Source of the DNA: Deinococcus sedimenti
GTDB lineage: Bacteria > Deinococcota > Deinococci > Deinococcales > Deinococcaceae
NCBI RefSeq assembly: GCF_014648135.1
Contig: NZ_BMQN01000013.1
Location: 1-64,000 of the forward strand
Length of the DNA: 64,000 nt
Direction: 5' to 3'
The position numbers and the translations under genes are program-made. Each line of letters opens with the position of its first letter. Position 1 is the stretch's first letter. Below, in pieces: positions 27,513 to 38,571 of the stretch. Under the pieces are notes generated by a model. That model had not been told where the DNA came from, ran no database searches, and saw only the letters and a program-made list of their open reading frames with translations.

Positions 27513-30017
27513 TCACTTGCACAGGTCGGCCGTGCAGATCTCGACTTCGGCGGAGTCGCGGCCCGGCTGGACGACGAGTTTCAGGGTGAGCTGGCCGTTC
27601 TCGTAGGCGTAGCTGTCGCCGTTGGTGGTGGGCAGGGCGCTGAGGGTGACTTTCTTGAGGAGGTTGCGGTTGTCGATCCACCAGTCGCGGTAGATGCGGG
27701 GCTCCGCAGCGGCGGGGAGGGTGACGGTGAGGGTGTCGCCGGGCTGGCGGTGTTCGATGCCGAGGCGCAGGTGGGGGCTGGCGGCGCTGGGCGTGAGGGT
27801 GTAGGCGTGCCCCAGGCGGGTGCTGGTGCTGAAGTTGGTGGAGTTGCTGGGCGTGCCGTTCAGTTGAAGCGTGCCGTGCGGGCCGGTCACGTTCACGGGC
27901 GCGAGTTTGCCGCCCGTGGTGTCCTGGAGCCACAGGCGGGCGTACGTGCCGGTGCAGGTGCTGGCGTTCCAGGTGGGGTTGGGGGTGCAGTCGGGCGCGC
28001 CTTTCAGGAGGGGGCTGGCGGTGACGGTGGTGCCTGCCTTGCCGGTGGTGGTGCCGTCGGTGTCGAGGAACGTGGCGGCCTTGTCGCCGTCCTTGTCGGG
28101 TTCGGGGGTAGGGAAGTACGCGCGGGTGCTGGTGTCGGCCCAGCGGAGGTTCAGGGCGTTGTTGGTGGGGATGAGGGCGAAGGCGTTTTTGGTCTGGTAC
28201 CCGAGGCCGCTGGCCTGCCGGGTGGCGTCGGGCGTGAATCCGGCGAGGGTGGCGCCGTCGATGGTGACGTGCCCGTCGTAGAACTGGAAGCCACGGATGG
28301 GGAACGAGGCGTCCCAGGGGCGCGGGAGGGCGCGGCCGCCGGTGCCGGTGGGTTCCCAGGCGTCCGGCTGGCCGAGGTTGGGCGTCTCGCCGATCAGGAT
28401 GCCGCCCCTCAGGGTGCTGTCGTCGCTGGCGAAGGTGGCGCCGACGCCGTTGTCGGCGAGGGTGGCGTTCAGCAGGACGTGGTTCCGGCCACGCAGCCAC
28501 ACACCGTGGTCGCGGTTCTTGTACGCGGTGAAGGTGCTCAGGGTGGCGGTGACGGGCGCGCTTTTGGGGTCGCTGGGCGTGGTGACGGGGTGGTAGGAGG
28601 TGACCTCGGTGGTGCCGTCGGGTTTCGGGCCGCCATCGAGGTTCAGGCCGCGGTCGGTGCCGTGCGCGACGTTGCCGCTGAAGTCGCCCAGGGGGGTGCG
28701 GCGGGGCCAGAGGTCGGTCCTGGCGGCGGCGAGGCCGGTGGGGTGTTCGGGGAACGCGAGCCAGAAGCCGGTGCCGTCCACCCCGGCGGCGACGTTGTTC
28801 CTGACGGTGTTGGCGGGGTGGGTGATCCAGTACGCGGCGGGGCGTTTGTCGCTGCCCAGCAGGGGCGTCTGGCCGAGCTTGCTGTCGGGCGCCCTGACGC
28901 GCGTGACGAGGTTCCCGCTGAGGGTATTGCCGGTCTCGTCACCGTCTTCCAGGAAGACGCAGTGGCCGATATTGTCGTACGTGACGTTGTCCTGCACGCG
29001 CAGCCCCGAGGTGCCGTGCACGACGACGCAGCGGTTGAAGGCGGCGTGGACGCTGCTGCCGCGCAGGTACGAGGTCGGGGCGCTGCCCAGCTGGTGGAAG
29101 TGCACAGGGTAGCGGCGCAGGGTGTTCAGCTGCCCCACGCGGGTGAATTCCGCGCCCTCGATGCGGGCGGTGCTGGTGCCCATGATCATGACGTGCGCGC
29201 CCACGCCGGTCTGCGCAGCGTCGTCCGTGGCGGCCACGACGACGTTGCGGGTCAGGAGGCCCACCTCGGCCCGTTCGTTCACGCTGAGGCCCGCGACGGT
29301 GATCGGGTCGCCCCAGTGCGTGTATTTCAGGGGTGCGGCCAGGGTGACGGTGCTGCCGCTGACGCGCTGCACGGTGACCTGCTCGGTCTGGTTCGCGTTG
29401 AAGTCCGTGCTGGTCAGGGTGAGGTTGTCGCCGGGCTGCCAGTCGGGCGCGCGGTCCAGCGCCAGGGTGCTGCTGCCCTTGCGGGCGGTGGCGTTCAGGC
29501 GCGTCCAGGCGAGGCGGGGCTGCCCGTGGAGTTCCAGGGTGCCGTCCATGACGCCCAGCACGCGGTCGCCCATGCCCATGACGTCCTCACCGGGGGCCTT
29601 GTTCGTCAGGAGGATCTCGGCGTGGTGCGTGAAGGGTTTCGCCTCGCTGCCGATGCGGAGTTCGCCGTGCACCATGACCCACTCGGCACGCAGGGTGCGG
29701 TCGGCCGTGTCGTCGAATTCCAGGGCGCTGCCTGCGGGGATGGTCAGGCCGCCCAGGTCCGGCGGGGTGGTGTCCAGCAGCACGCGTTTCCCGGCGGGGA
29801 GGGTGACCTTCTGCCCGGCGGCGGGCAGCGTGCCGCCCCAGGTGGCGGGATCGCTCCACTTCACGCTGAGGAGCGTGGGGGCCGGTGTAGGTGCCGGGGT
29901 CGGTGCGGGTGTGGGGCTGGGTGTCGGGGTGGGGGTGCCGCTGCCGCCCGACCCTGAGCCGCAGGCGGTCAGGAACGCGGTGATGAGCAGAACGGTGGCA
30001 GGGCGGCGGGCGGGCAT
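27513..30017 (-). CDS. G8-domain, right-handed beta-helix lipoprotein (CEMIP/TMEM2-like)
   Basis: 834 aa. A lipoprotein signal with lipobox LTAC (Cys19) and a (PTPA)n linker are followed by a G8 domain (~50-175: WSDPATWGGTLPAAGQKVTL). Parallel beta-helix rungs of ~25 residues follow with VHFHQLG, GVWLRGRNHVLLNATLADN and similar. The C-terminal ~200 residues form a separate beta-rich domain. The architecture is like animal CEMIP and TMEM2, which degrade hyaluronan. A role in binding or cleaving an exopolysaccharide is plausible but not shown. The lipobox puts it at the cell envelope. Confidence 0.85.
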   Translation of the reverse strand: MPARRPATVLLITAFLTACGSGSGGSGTPTPTPSPTPAPTPAPTPAPTLLSVKWSDPATWGGTLPAAGQKVTLPAGKRVLLDTTPPDLGGLTIPAGSALEFDDTADRTLRAEWVMVHGELRIGSEAKPFTHHAEILLTNKAPGEDVMGMGDRVLGVMDGTLELHGQPRLAWTRLNATARKGSSTLALDRAPDWQPGDNLTLTSTDFNANQTEQVTVQRVSGSTVTLAAPLKYTHWGDPITVAGLSVNERAEVGLLTRNVVVAATDDAAQTGVGAHVMIMGTSTARIEGAEFTRVGQLNTLRRYPVHFHQLGSAPTSYLRGSSVHAAFNRCVVVHGTSGLRVQDNVTYDNIGHCVFLEDGDETGNTLSGNLVTRVRAPDSKLGQTPLLGSDKRPAAYWITHPANTVRNNVAAGVDGTGFWLAFPEHPTGLAAARTDLWPRRTPLGDFSGNVAHGTDRGLNLDGGPKPDGTTEVTSYHPVTTPSDPKSAPVTATLSTFTAYKNRDHGVWLRGRNHVLLNATLADNGVGATFASDDSTLRGGILIGETPNLGQPDAWEPTGTGGRALPRPWDASFPIRGFQFYDGHVTIDGATLAGFTPDATRQASGLGYQTKNAFALIPTNNALNLRWADTSTRAYFPTPEPDKDGDKAATFLDTDGTTTGKAGTTVTASPLLKGAPDCTPNPTWNASTCTGTYARLWLQDTTGGKLAPVNVTGPHGTLQLNGTPSNSTNFSTSTRLGHAYTLTPSAASPHLRLGIEHRQPGDTLTVTLPAAAEPRIYRDWWIDNRNLLKKVTLSALPTTNGDSYAYENGQLTLKLVVQPGRDSAEVEICTADLCK

Positions 30018-30179
30018 GAAGGAATGATAAACGCACGGTCAGCACCGGGGCGTGAAGGACTTCGCACCCCTCCCCCATCCTGCCCGCACCGGCATCAGCA
30101 CCGTCAGGGACAGCGTTCCCAGTCGAAGCACTGCGCGAAGTGGTGCGAGGTCACGACTGCCTGAACCTCGCACACCCAC

Positions 30180-30220
30180 TTACTCATAGTTTTCATAATA
30201 GATTTCTGGATTATGAGTTA
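30180..30220 (+). promoter_or_regulatory. AT-rich nested palindromes upstream of the NAMPT gene
   Basis: Outer arms ACTCATA (30182-30188) and TATGAGT (30212-30218); inner arms CATAAT (30194-30199) and ATTATG (30210-30215). CATAAT also resembles a -10 box. This is a stretch of A/T-rich DNA in a GC-rich genome, directly before a NAD-salvage operon. It could be the operator of a NAD-status regulator (NrtR-like or other), but no known motif is matched exactly. Confidence 0.45.
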
Positions 30221-30250
30221 AGCAAGAGGTTGCACCATAGGAGGCACCCC

Positions 30251-31639
30251 ATGACCACTCCCCTGAACGACCACAACATCATCCTCGACACCGACAGCTA
30301 CAAGAGCAGCCACTTCCTGCAGTACCCGAAAGGCACCACCCGCCTCTTCAGCTATCTGGAAAGTCGCGGCGGCAAGTACCCGCAGACGCGCTTCTTCGGC
30401 CTGCAGTACATCCTCGACCGCTACCTGACCACCCGCGTCACCGCCGAGATGGTCGAGGAAGCCCGCGCGCTGATCGAGGCGCACGGCGAACCCTTCCCCT
30501 ACGAAGGCTGGATGCGCGTCGTGAACGTCCACGGCGGCCGCCTCCCCCTGGAAGTCCGCGCCGTGCCGGAAGGCACGCTGGTGCCCATCCACAACGTCCT
30601 GCTGAGCTGCACGAACACCGACCCCGAGCTGCCGTGGCTGGTCGGCTGGTTCGAGACGATGCTGATGCGCGTCTGGTACCCCACCACCGTCGCCACGCAG
30701 AGCTGGCACATCCGCGAGATCATCCGCGCCGCCCTCGAAAAAACCAGCGACCGCCCGGCCGAGGAACTCCCGTTCAAACTGCACGACTTCGGGTCCAGGG
30801 GCGTCAGCAGCCGCGAAAGCGCAGGCATCGGCGGCCTCGCGCACCTCATCAACTTCCAGGGCAGCGACACCCTCGAAGCCCTGCGCGTCGCCCGGAACCA
30901 CTACGACGCCGACATCGCCGCCTTCAGCATCCCCGCCGCCGAGCACAGCACCATCACGTCCTGGGGCAAGGCGCACGAGGTCGACGCGTACCGCAACATG
31001 ATCACGCAGTTCAGCCGCCCCGGCAGCATCTACGCCGTCGTCAGCGACAGCTACGACCTCAAGAACGCCATCAACACCCTCTGGGGCGAGGAACTCAAAG
31101 CCGAAGTCATCGCCTCGGGCGGTACCCTGGTCGTCCGGCCCGACAGCGGCGAACCGCCCGCCATGGTCCGCCTCGCCGTGAACGCCCTGGCCGCCAAGTA
31201 CGGCACGACCACCAACAGCAAGGGCTACAAGGTCCTGAACCACGTGCGCGTCATCCAGGGCGACGGCATCGACGAGGACACCATCCGCCAGATCCTCGGG
31301 AATCTCGACGTGGACGGCTACAGCGCCGAAAACGTGAGCTTCGGCATGGGCGGAGCCCTGTTGCAGAAAGTCGACCGCGACACCCAACGCTTCGCGTACA
31401 AGGCCAGCGCAGGCCAGATCGACGGCGCGTACCGCGGCATCTACAAAGACCCCGTCACCGACCCCGGCAAACGCAGCAAGGACGGCGTCCTCGACCTCGT
31501 GCAGGAAGGCGGCCGCATGGTCACCAAGGCGTACAGGACCTTCGACACCGACTTCCCCGGCAGCCTCATGCGCACCGTGTACAAAGACGGCGAACTGATC
31601 GTCCGCGACACGTTGGACACGATCCGGGGGCGCGGCTAA
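30251..31639 (+). CDS. nadV: Nicotinamide phosphoribosyltransferase
   Basis: 462 aa, NAMPT family. N-terminal DTDSYKSSHFLQYPKGT and the core FKLHDFGSRGVSSRES, AEHSTITSWG (catalytic His) and RPDSGEPP segments match the animal/bacterial NadV enzymes. It makes NMN from nicotinamide and PRPP, the first step of the two-step NAD salvage. ATG at 30251 follows AGGAGG by 6 bases. The macro-domain gene starts 3 bp after its stop, so the two are co-transcribed and the products are linked through NAD/ADP-ribose. Nested palindromes lie upstream. Confidence 0.95.
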   Translation: MTTPLNDHNIILDTDSYKSSHFLQYPKGTTRLFSYLESRGGKYPQTRFFGLQYILDRYLTTRVTAEMVEEARALIEAHGEPFPYEGWMRVVNVHGGRLPLEVRAVPEGTLVPIHNVLLSCTNTDPELPWLVGWFETMLMRVWYPTTVATQSWHIREIIRAALEKTSDRPAEELPFKLHDFGSRGVSSRESAGIGGLAHLINFQGSDTLEALRVARNHYDADIAAFSIPAAEHSTITSWGKAHEVDAYRNMITQFSRPGSIYAVVSDSYDLKNAINTLWGEELKAEVIASGGTLVVRPDSGEPPAMVRLAVNALAAKYGTTTNSKGYKVLNHVRVIQGDGIDEDTIRQILGNLDVDGYSAENVSFGMGGALLQKVDRDTQRFAYKASAGQIDGAYRGIYKDPVTDPGKRSKDGVLDLVQEGGRMVTKAYRTFDTDFPGSLMRTVYKDGELIVRDTLDTIRGRG

Positions 31640-31642
31640 GCC

Positions 31643-32254
31643 ATGAATCTCACAGGCGTCCGCTTCGACCTCCGGGATCGCCACCCGGCGGTCGTGGACG
31701 CCTGGGCGGCGCATTTCGCGGGTGTGGATCAGGTGCGCGTGCAGGTTGGGGACATCTTTCAGGATGAGGCGGACGCGCTGGTCAGCCCCGCGAACAGTTT
31801 CGGGTTCATGGACGGCGGGATCGATCTGGCGTTCAGTGAGCAGTTCGGGTGGGACCTGCAGGCACGCGTGCAGGAGCGCATCCGCCGGGACTATCACGGG
31901 GAGTTGCTGGTCGGGCAGGCGCTTATCGTGCCGACGCTGGACGCGGTGTGGCCGCACCTGATCTGCGCGCCGACCATGCGCGTCCCGGCAGACGTGTCCG
32001 GCACGCCGAATGCGTTCCTGGCGTTCCGGGCGGCGCTGCTGGCAGTGCAGGCGCACAACGCGTCGGGCGGGTCGCCCATCCGGCGGGTGGCGTGTCCGGG
32101 GCTGGGCACCGCGATTGGCCGCATAGCGCCGGACGTGTGCGCCCGGCAGATGCGCGCCGCGTTCGACGCGGTGGTGCTGGGCCGCACGCCGGAGCTGCCC
32201 ACGTTGCAGGACGCGAAGCTCTGGCACGTGCGGCTGACCCGCGCGGATCTGTGA
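31643..32254 (+). CDS. Macro domain protein (ADP-ribose-binding/hydrolysing)
   Basis: 203 aa, single macro domain. Ligand-binding segments: VGDIFQDEADALVSPANSFG (near 31) with the Asn that contacts the distal ribose, then MDGGIDLAFSEQFG, and the PGLGTAIG phosphate loop near 152. Its place 3 bp after the NAMPT gene suggests removal or sensing of ADP-ribose made when NAD is consumed. Whether it hydrolyses ADP-ribosyl bonds is not readable. A terminator follows at 32259. Confidence 0.88.
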   Translation: MNLTGVRFDLRDRHPAVVDAWAAHFAGVDQVRVQVGDIFQDEADALVSPANSFGFMDGGIDLAFSEQFGWDLQARVQERIRRDYHGELLVGQALIVPTLDAVWPHLICAPTMRVPADVSGTPNAFLAFRAALLAVQAHNASGGSPIRRVACPGLGTAIGRIAPDVCARQMRAAFDAVVLGRTPELPTLQDAKLWHVRLTRADL

Positions 32255-32258
32255 ACGG

Positions 32259-32290
32259 CAGCAGCCCCCGGCCAACGCTGGGGGCTGCTG
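32259..32290. terminator. Terminator between the macro-domain gene and dnaX
   Basis: CAGCAGCCCCC (32259-32269) pairs with GGGGGCTGCTG (32280-32290), then TTCCGTTT. It lies between convergent genes. Confidence 0.75.
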
Positions 32291-32296
32291 TTCCGT

Positions 32297-34657
32297 TTAC
32301 TCGTCGTCCTCTTCGGGGAGGTCGGTGTCTGTGGTGTCGGGGGCGGGTGGGGCGTTGCGGTTCTTGCCGATCTCGCGGACGCGGCCACCGAAGCGGTTGC
32401 GGATGTCCTCGTAGACGGGGTGGGCGCGGATGTCGCCGGGCCGTCCGGGGGTCGCCCTGGCGTCCTGTGGGGGGGCTTTCGCTTCCTGCGGGGCGGGCGT
32501 GGGGGCCAGGGTGGGTTTCGGGGCGGGCCGGGGCACGCTGAGGTCCGCGAAGGGCATGTCCTCCTCGGGTGGCAGGTCGCCGAGCAGGTCGGGGCCGCCG
32601 AAGGCGTTCCAGTCGGGTTCCTCGGTGATGACCTCGCCCAGGTAGAGGTTCCGTTCGCTGCGGGGGGGCGGCCCGGCGTCACGGGGGGTGCTGGCGGGCT
32701 GCGCGGCGGGCGTGTCGTCCCACGGGCCGGATTCGAGGTCGGCCAGTGGGGCGGGCGCGGCGTCGTCCGGGCTGGCGGGGGGCACGCGCCGTTCGGGGAG
32801 GGGTGGGGGGAGCGTGGCGACGCTGGCGCGCGGGGGCGGGGCGGCCTGGGTCTGCGGGGTGGCCTGCGGCGGCTGCGCCTGCATGGGCTGGACCTGAGTG
32901 GATTGCGCTTGGCTGGCCTGGGCCTGTGGCGGGTCGATGGGCGCGAAGTCCGGGCCGCGCGTGCTCGTGGGGCGGCGGGGGGCGCTGCGGGTCGGGTCGA
33001 ACGGCGCGACGTCCGGCACGGCCCCGTGGTCCGGCGCAGGCTCGCGGACGGGAGGAGCGGCGCGGGCCGGGGCTGGGGCGGGTGGGGTGGGGTCGGGCGT
33101 GGGTGCCGGGGTGCTGCCCGCCTGTCCCCCACCGGATTGACCTCCGCCGAGGTTCACGCGGCGACCCCCCTCCGGTGCGATCAGTTCGAACGTGACCGGC
33201 CCGAAGACCGTCAGGACGATCTTGGCGATGTCGTCGAATTTTGCGGCGACCTGTTTGGCGTGGAAGGCGTTGCGGTCGTCGTACCCGAGGCTGACGTAGC
33301 CGGGTTCGGCGTGCTGCCGGGCGGGTTTCAGGAACGCGCGCAGCTGCATGCTGGCCTGTCGGGTCACGTCCGCCCAGCTGCCCCCCGTCGGGGCGGGGAC
33401 GGGCTGGGTGGGGTCGGGACTGGCGGCGCGCGGGCCGGGGCCTGCGCCGCCGGGCGCGGGGGTGGGCGCGCGGCGGGCCTCCCCCACCGGGCCGGATTGC
33501 GCGGCGGGTGGGTTGGCGCGCAGCGTGGCGAGTTCCTTCTCCAGGCGGTTCAGGCGCTGCGCGAGGTCAGCCGGGAGGGCGCCCCCCGCGCCCGCGCTGG
33601 CCGGGGCGCTGCTGCCGGTCACGCTGTCGGCGGCGAGCAGGGCGTGCGTCAGGGCCAGTTCGAGGCTCTGCTGGTCGGCCGCGCGGGCAAAGCGGGATTC
33701 CTGCTCGTCCAGCGCCGCCTGGAGTTTCAGCAGGCGGGGAATGTCCGCGCCGTCCAAGCGGCCCTCGGGGTTCAGGCCCAGTTCGGCGTGCAGGGCCGCG
33801 CCCAGCGCCGCGACGAGCCCCTCGACGACCGTGCGGGCCGCGAAGCCGTCGCGGTACAGGTGCCCCGCGCCACTCAGGGCGGCGCCCGCGTCGCCACTCA
33901 CCAGGGCGGCGGCGATGCCGCGCACACGCTCGCCGGGCGGGAGACCCAGCGCCTCCTCCACACCCGCGCGGGTCACGGCCGTTCCGGCGGCCAGCATGCG
34001 TTCCAGCAGGCTCTCGCCGTCACGCATCGCCCCGTCGGCCAGTCGCCCGATGAGTTGCAGCGCGTCGCCCTCGGCGCGGACGCCCTCGCGCTGGGCGAGT
34101 CCGGCGAGTTTCCCGGCGATCTCCTCCGGGGTCAGGCGGCGGAAACGGTAGTGCTGGCAGCGGGAGAGGATCGTGGGGATGATCTTCTCCGGTTCGGTGG
34201 TCGCCAGGATGAAGATGACGTGACCGGGTGGCTCCTCCAGCGTCTTGAGGAGCGCGTTGAACGCCGCGCGGCTCATCATGTGCGCCTCGTCCAGGATGTA
34301 GATCTTCTTCCCGCCGCGCATGGCCGCCAGACCGACCTTCTCGCGCAGGTCACGGACGTCGTCGACGCTGTTGTTGCTGGCCGCGTCGATCTCCATGACG
34401 TCCGGGTGCGACCCGGCGCGGACACTCAGGCACGACTCGCACTCCCCGCAGGGTTTCGGCAGGGGGCCGGTGCAGTTGGCGGTCATGGCGATCAGGCGGG
34501 CGGTGGTGGTCTTCCCCACCCCGCGCGGCCCGCTGAACAGGTACGCGTGCCCGACGCGCCCCTGCTCCAGCGCGGCCTTCAGGACGTCCTTGACGTGCTC
34601 CTGCCCGACCACGTCCTCCCACCGGACCGGGCGGGCCCGCTGGTAGATGGCACTCAC
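32297..34657 (-). CDS. dnaX: DNA polymerase III tau/gamma subunit
   Basis: 786 aa. Walker A GPRGVGKT (43-50), a zinc module (CTGPLPKPCGECESC), Walker B ILDEAH, sensor I ATTEPEK and SRC arginine finger motif (LSRCQHYRF). After about 375 it carries a long Pro/Ala/Gln-rich linker, a small beta domain around WADVTRQASMQLRAFLKPARQ and an acidic C-terminal end (LPEEDDE). It loads the sliding clamp and tethers polymerase cores. Thermus dnaX makes gamma by slippage on an A-run; no such run is visible here. A possible -10 (TAGAAT, minus strand 34770-34765) lies upstream. Confidence 0.95.
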   Translation of the reverse strand: MSAIYQRARPVRWEDVVGQEHVKDVLKAALEQGRVGHAYLFSGPRGVGKTTTARLIAMTANCTGPLPKPCGECESCLSVRAGSHPDVMEIDAASNNSVDDVRDLREKVGLAAMRGGKKIYILDEAHMMSRAAFNALLKTLEEPPGHVIFILATTEPEKIIPTILSRCQHYRFRRLTPEEIAGKLAGLAQREGVRAEGDALQLIGRLADGAMRDGESLLERMLAAGTAVTRAGVEEALGLPPGERVRGIAAALVSGDAGAALSGAGHLYRDGFAARTVVEGLVAALGAALHAELGLNPEGRLDGADIPRLLKLQAALDEQESRFARAADQQSLELALTHALLAADSVTGSSAPASAGAGGALPADLAQRLNRLEKELATLRANPPAAQSGPVGEARRAPTPAPGGAGPGPRAASPDPTQPVPAPTGGSWADVTRQASMQLRAFLKPARQHAEPGYVSLGYDDRNAFHAKQVAAKFDDIAKIVLTVFGPVTFELIAPEGGRRVNLGGGQSGGGQAGSTPAPTPDPTPPAPAPARAAPPVREPAPDHGAVPDVAPFDPTRSAPRRPTSTRGPDFAPIDPPQAQASQAQSTQVQPMQAQPPQATPQTQAAPPPRASVATLPPPLPERRVPPASPDDAAPAPLADLESGPWDDTPAAQPASTPRDAGPPPRSERNLYLGEVITEEPDWNAFGGPDLLGDLPPEEDMPFADLSVPRPAPKPTLAPTPAPQEAKAPPQDARATPGRPGDIRAHPVYEDIRNRFGGRVREIGKNRNAPPAPDTTDTDLPEEDDE

Positions 34658-34807
34658 GCGCTCCTCCGTCCGGCGCGGCGCAGGAGCGGCTCGAACGCTG
34701 AACCACGCGGCCTCTCGCCGCTCAACCCGACCTCATCCCTGCACGCACGCCGCTTCACCTCACCATTCTAGAGCCCACGGGAAGCGGGGCGCAGTGACGG
34801 GGGGAGG

Positions 34808-34875
34808 AGTTGATGGTTGATGGTCGAAGGTTGATGGAGGGACGGCCGTTTCCATCAACCATCACCTTTCAACCA

Positions 34876-34877
<2 letters not shown>
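34808..34877. repeat. Heptamer-unit hairpin (TGATGGT class)
   Basis: Left arm TGATGGT TGATGGT CGAAGGT TGATGGA, right arm its near-complement TCCATCAACCATCACC..., with about a 13-base loop. This is the clearest example of the heptamer hairpins. It lies between the dnaX and malic enzyme genes; nothing else is seen in 34658-34875 apart from the possible dnaX -10. Confidence 0.65.
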
Positions 34878-36612
<1,735 letters not shown>

Positions 36613-36747
36613 GACGCTCCAGCATAGCGGCCCCCCGCTGCACCCTGTCCAGGAACACGGCGCACGAAACGCACGCCGCCCCCCAGGCCGCAGCGGACGT
36701 CAGTTCAGCCCGTGAACAGAAGGCGGGCAGAGGCGGGAACCGGCCCC

Positions 36748-36783
36748 CTCTCCATCACCTCTCAACCATCACCCATCAACCCT
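36748..36783. repeat. Single-arm heptamer repeat
   Basis: CCATCAC CTCTCAA CCATCAC CCATCAA in 7-bp steps, matching the right arm of 34808-34877 but with no partner arm nearby. Confidence 0.45.
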
Positions 36784-37191
36784 TTCCGCCCAGCGGGCGC
36801 GCAGCGTGTCGAAGCCCGCGTCGATCCGCGACTGCGGCAGGACCATCTGCGTGGTACTCCCGTGGCCGATCTCGTCGCCGAGTTCGTTCACGGCGCGCAT
36901 CCGGGCGACGATCCGGCGGCCCTCCATCCGGTCGAAGGTGGCGGTCACGGTGACGGTCATGCCGGGCAGCGCGGACGCCGTGTGCGTGACGTCCACCTGC
37001 GTCCCGATGCCACCCTCACCGTCTTCCAGGAACGGCAGGATGATCTTGCGTCCGGCCTCCTCGAAGTGCCTGGCCATCCAGTACGTGGCGTACACGGGGT
37101 GCAGGCGGCCCAGCTCGCCGAACTCGACGGTCATGTCGTCGGTGACGGTCACGGTCAGGGTCTGCGTGAAACCTTCAGGGATGGCGTGCAT
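36769..37191 (-). CDS. Hotdog-fold thioesterase (FlK-like)
   Basis: 140 aa from the ATG at 37191; an in-frame ATG at 37245 adds 18 residues with no better ribosome site. It resembles the small hotdog family near fluoroacetyl-CoA thioesterase Fl[34 protein letters not shown], split, then [18 protein letters not shown]. The conserved E-x-x-x-H/T pattern of the active site is not certain. Probably hydrolyses an acyl-CoA. Divergent from the YihY gene with about 90 bp between starts. Confidence 0.75.
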   Translation of the reverse strand: MHAIPEGFTQTLTVTVTDDMTVEFGELGRLHPVYATYWMARHFEEAGRKIILPFLEDGEGGIGTQVDVTHTASALPGMTVTVTATFDRMEGRRIVARMRAVNELGDEIGHGSTTQMVLPQSRIDAGFDTLRARWAERVDG

Positions 37192-37281
37192 GAGGAGCAG
37201 GCTAGCGTCCGCGGGCAGTATGGGGAAAGCGTGAATCCCAGCCATGCGGACACCCGCTCGGCGCGTCCGTAGACTGCCGGG

Positions 37282-38451
37282 ATGAGGCTCAAGCCTGCCG
37301 ACCTGTTCACGCTGCTGCGCGAGGCGTTCCTGGCCTTCGGGCAGGACCAGGCCCCGCGACTGGCGGCGGCCATCGCCTACTACGCGATCTTCAGCATCGC
37401 GCCCATGCTGCTGCTGGGCGTGGTGCTCGCCGGGCGGCTGATCTCGAACGTGGACGTGCAGGCGCAGCTGTTCGGGCCGGGCAGTCTGGTCGCGCAGAAC
37501 CTCGGGGACAGCACCGCCGAGTTCCTGCGGGGCCTCGTGAACACCGACTCTCTGCAGAAGGGCAGCCTGATCGCCACGCTGGGCGCGTTCGTGACGCTGT
37601 TCCTGGGGGCCACGGGACTGTTCGTGCAGCTTCAGGGCGCGCTGAACGCCATGTGGGGCGCGGATCCCGCCCCGCCGCAGGGCTTCCTGCACGTGCTGGT
37701 CACGCGCGTGAAGTCCTTCGTGATGATCCTCGCCATCGGGCTGGTGCTGATCGTGTTCCTGGGCCTGAACACGTACCTGTCGGCCATCGCGCAGGGATTG
37801 GGGGACACCATCGGGGCGGGGGCGTTCTTCGTGCGGCTGGGCACGGCGCTGCTGTCCATGCTGTTCCTGACGCCGGTGTTCGCCGGGATCTACAAGGTCC
37901 TGCCGGACGTGAAACTGGAGTGGCGGGAGGTCTGGGTGGGGGGCGCGTTCACGGCGACGCTGTTCACGCTGGGGCAGTTGGGCATCGGCCTGTACCTGGG
38001 TCAGGCGGCGCCGGGCAGCGTGTTCGCGGGCGCGGCGTCGCTGGTGGTGCTGCTGCTGTGGATCTACTACTCCGCGATGATCTTCTTCTTCGGCGCGGAG
38101 GTCACGTGGGTGTACTCGCAGAAGTTCGGCACGCACGCCGGGGGCGCCGCGAACACCGCGAAGAAGGAGGCGCTGGCCGCGCAGGGCGTGGACATCGACC
38201 CGACCGAGAGCGCGCAGGAACGCGACGCGAAGGACGCGGCGGGCGCGCCGATCCGGGACGCGCGCGGCCGGGTGCTGGGCGTACCCGTCCCGAAACTGCC
38301 CCGCGTCCTGCCACGCGTGCCACGCCGCGACGAGGGCCGCGTGCTGCCCACTGTCCGCGCCACCCTGTGGAACGCCGTGACAGCCGTGCTGGCGGTCCCG
38401 GCCGTGATCGTGCTGCGGCTGCTGGGCATCACCGGCGGACGGCGAAGGTAA
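37282..38451 (+). CDS. YihY/virulence factor BrkB family membrane protein
   Basis: 389 aa with about six membrane helices and the family signature [18 protein letters not shown] near 26-45, [16 protein letters not shown] and the [19 protein letters not shown] end segment. A basic/Asp-rich tail of ~90 residues follows, then a final hydrophobic helix ([15 protein letters not shown]). Function is unknown in most species; the older RNase BN assignment was withdrawn. A 22-bp perfect hairpin follows. Confidence 0.88.
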   Translation: MRLKPADLFTLLREAFLAFGQDQAPRLAAAIAYYAIFSIAPMLLLGVVLAGRLISNVDVQAQLFGPGSLVAQNLGDSTAEFLRGLVNTDSLQKGSLIATLGAFVTLFLGATGLFVQLQGALNAMWGADPAPPQGFLHVLVTRVKSFVMILAIGLVLIVFLGLNTYLSAIAQGLGDTIGAGAFFVRLGTALLSMLFLTPVFAGIYKVLPDVKLEWREVWVGGAFTATLFTLGQLGIGLYLGQAAPGSVFAGAASLVVLLLWIYYSAMIFFFGAEVTWVYSQKFGTHAGGAANTAKKEALAAQGVDIDPTESAQERDAKDAAGAPIRDARGRVLGVPVPKLPRVLPRVPRRDEGRVLPTVRATLWNAVTAVLAVPAVIVLRLLGITGGRRR

Positions 38452-38452
38452 G

Positions 38453-38504
38453 AGAACAGGCATGGGGCGGAGGTGAACCACGACCTCCGCCCCATGCCTG
38501 TTCT
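38453..38504. terminator. 22-bp perfect hairpin between YihY and hisA genes
   Basis: AGAACAGGCATGGGGCGGAGGT pairs exactly (22 bp, shown as 20 plus GT) with its complement at 38483-38504 across an 8-base loop. It separates convergent genes. Confidence 0.8.
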
Positions 38505-38571
38505 CCGTGACTTCCCGCTCTGTTCGGTGCAGGGGATCCGAGAAAACCCCTGCCCCCACTGAACACCGCCT

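Noticed and set aside
32297..34657. Programmed frameshift in dnaX as in Thermus
   Set aside because: No A-run or slippery heptamer is visible near the end of the AAA+ part; the C-terminal linker is in one open frame.
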